A program made the translations under genes and the position numbers. Under the pieces are notes generated by a model. That model did no database searches. It was given only the letters and a program-made list of their open reading frames with translations, and was not told where the DNA came from. A DNA stretch of 64,000 nucleotides from Streptomyces sp. NBC_00490 (GTDB taxonomy: Bacteria > Actinomycetota > Actinomycetes > Streptomycetales > Streptomycetaceae). The DNA is taken from NCBI RefSeq assembly GCF_036013645.1, contig NZ_CP107869.1, forward strand, positions 7,998,001 to 8,062,000, written 5' to 3'. Shown in pieces: positions 62,872 through 64,000 of this stretch (its first letter is position 1; each line of letters starts with the position of its first letter).

Positions 62872-64000
62872 ATGAAAAAGATCAAAATGATCCTCATCCA
62901 GGCCGACGACAGCGGGAATTACGGAACCTACTTCAATTCACCACCCCTCGGCATTCATCGCATCAGGAAATGGCTGGAGAGTGAGTTTAGGGAAAGAATC
63001 GAAATGACCTGCTTCGATCCCAACCTCTATGCGGACGCCCGCGAGACACTCAATGATCTCCTAGAGGCAGTGCAATTCGATATCGTGGGGTACAGCCCTC
63101 TGCATGACACCCTATCGCGGGACGTCGGCCACATGCTGGACGCCGGCGGCATACTCCCGCACGCATTACATATAGCAGGAGGCCAGCAAGCGGGACTCTC
63201 GCGGGAGCTGCTTTTCCCGCATGTCCCGAATCTCAGTCTGATCGCTCGCGGGGAAGGCGAAAAATCTCTCACCGAACTGGTGGAAAAGGTTCACAAGTAC
63301 GGGATCGATGCGATCAGGAGGAATCCACGGCAGTATTTGTCTCGGGTCCGGGGATTTTACATCAGAGACGGTGGAAAGTCATTCTTCACCGGATATCCCG
63401 AACCGTTCACGGCGGAAGAATTTACACGCGCCACACTCGCAGTGGACTTCACGGATGTGGGGCTGGATCTGTACTGGGACCAGTTGAAGGCCCACTATTC
63501 CGCGGAGCAGCTCGGCGACCCGGTCCTGTTGGGGAAGATCCTCACCATCAAGCCGTACACGAGTAACTACTGCCCTCTGGGCTGTGCATTCTGCAGCACG
63601 ACGACCTTTCACCGCGACGGCAACGGCCGGACCGCCAGGGTCATCGCCATCCGCAAACACGACTTGGCCGCGTACGTGCGGAGTCTGCTCCTGAAGAATC
63701 CGCAGGCCCGGAAGGTGATGTTCAAGGATGACCTGTTCTTCCTTAGGGGCGGTTCGCGGAGCGATCTCCTGGAGGATCTCCAAGCTCTTGAGGACGTTCG
63801 GCACGAGATGCACGCCCTCGACGGCAGGGACGTCACTTATCACGGCAAGGCCCGGGTCGACACCTGGGTCGACCCGAGGACCCTCACGGTCGACACCCGC
63901 CTTCTCGAAGCCACGCGGCGCGCGGGATTCACCGGGGTGAGCATGGGCCTGGAGACCTTCGATCCTGATGAACTGGAGGCGTACAACAAGAAGCTCGGGC
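62872..64000 (+). CDS. B12-binding-domain radical SAM protein (partial)
   Basis: Open from ATG 62872 to the window end (376 codons seen, C-terminus missing). The N-terminal 130 or so residues look like a cobalamin-binding Rossmann domain (FDIVGYSPLHDTLSRDVGHM, HIAGGQQAGLSRELLF, ARGEGEKSLTELV). The radical SAM cluster is C234, C238, C241 (CPLGCAFC), and MGLETFDPDEL is a typical later motif. Such enzymes often perform methyl or carbon-skeleton chemistry in natural product pathways. The DNA is clearly AT-richer than the rest, and Leu99 is a TTA codon (63166-63168), which in Streptomyces makes translation depend on the bldA tRNA. It may belong to a transferred biosynthetic cluster beyond the window. 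Confidence 0.85.
   Translation, partial: MKKIKMILIQADDSGNYGTYFNSPPLGIHRIRKWLESEFRERIEMTCFDPNLYADARETLNDLLEAVQFDIVGYSPLHDTLSRDVGHMLDAGGILPHALHIAGGQQAGLSRELLFPHVPNLSLIARGEGEKSLTELVEKVHKYGIDAIRRNPRQYLSRVRGFYIRDGGKSFFTGYPEPFTAEEFTRATLAVDFTDVGLDLYWDQLKAHYSAEQLGDPVLLGKILTIKPYTSNYCPLGCAFCSTTTFHRDGNGRTARVIAIRKHDLAAYVRSLLLKNPQARKVMFKDDLFFLRGGSRSDLLEDLQALEDVRHEMHALDGRDVTYHGKARVDTWVDPRTLTVDTRLLEATRRAGFTGVSMGLETFDPDELEAYNKKLG

Overview
The window is high-GC actinobacterial DNA, most likely Streptomyces. Signs are GTG starts with GTGA/ATGA overlaps, codons ending in G or C, leaderless-looking promoters, and a gene set resembling the hypoxia/dormancy island of S. coelicolor (the osdR/osdK region) and the DosR regulon of Mycobacterium tuberculosis. 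Family names come from recognising conserved motifs by eye; no database search was run.

Layout. 0.1-17.3 kb: an anaerobic carbon module. It holds pyruvate formate-lyase (pflB) and its activase (pflA), a hypothetical gene, aldehyde-alcohol dehydrogenase (adhE), a CBS-CBS-BON protein, PTS enzyme I, pyruvate phosphate dikinase, a zinc alcohol dehydrogenase, a frameshifted universal stress protein, the response regulator devR/osdR and a second-type GAPDH. 17.9-25 kb: a membrane protein/SRPBCC pair, an Acg-like nitroreductase, a flavohaemoglobin remnant, a zinc-ribbon repeat protein with a GIY-YIG-like tail, an Rv1733c-like membrane protein and a hypothetical gene. 25.2-28.1 kb: feoA-feoB-nfu ferrous iron uptake. 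28.2-36 kb (minus strand): narG-narH-narJ-narI followed by a VKOR-type protein and an overlooked small DUF6457-like gene. 36.4-42.5 kb: hemerythrin-DUF2249, a small membrane protein, a radical SAM/SPASM protein, a large membrane-anchored copper nitrite reductase fusion and a CopD-like protein. 42.5-49.9 kb: a broken nitroreductase, two ArsR-type regulators that share an operator, a SulP transporter, PPOX proteins, an anti-sigma-type kinase and STAS pair, YjdM and NarK. 49.9-57.5 kb: a hemerythrin and a second narGHJI operon. 57.6-60.6 kb: a decayed anion permease and the devS/osdK-like haem-type GAF sensor kinase. 61.3-62.5 kb: an IS110 element. 62.9 kb to the end: a partial B12-binding radical SAM gene with AT-richer DNA and an in-frame TTA codon.

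How it fits together. A DevS-like kinase that keeps the haem-ligand histidine and a DevR-like regulator sit at opposite ends of a set of genes for life without oxygen: nitrate uptake and respiration (NarK, two Nar enzymes), nitrite reduction to NO (NirK), fermentation (PFL, AdhE, ADH), PEP/pyruvate reversal (PPDK, enzyme I), Fe(II) uptake and stress proteins. At least fifteen copies of a palindrome of the form GGGCC-N4-GGCCC (or GGGAC-type variants) lie upstream of these genes. I read them as DevR/OsdR boxes. One of them is the exact centre of a 62-bp near-perfect palindrome.
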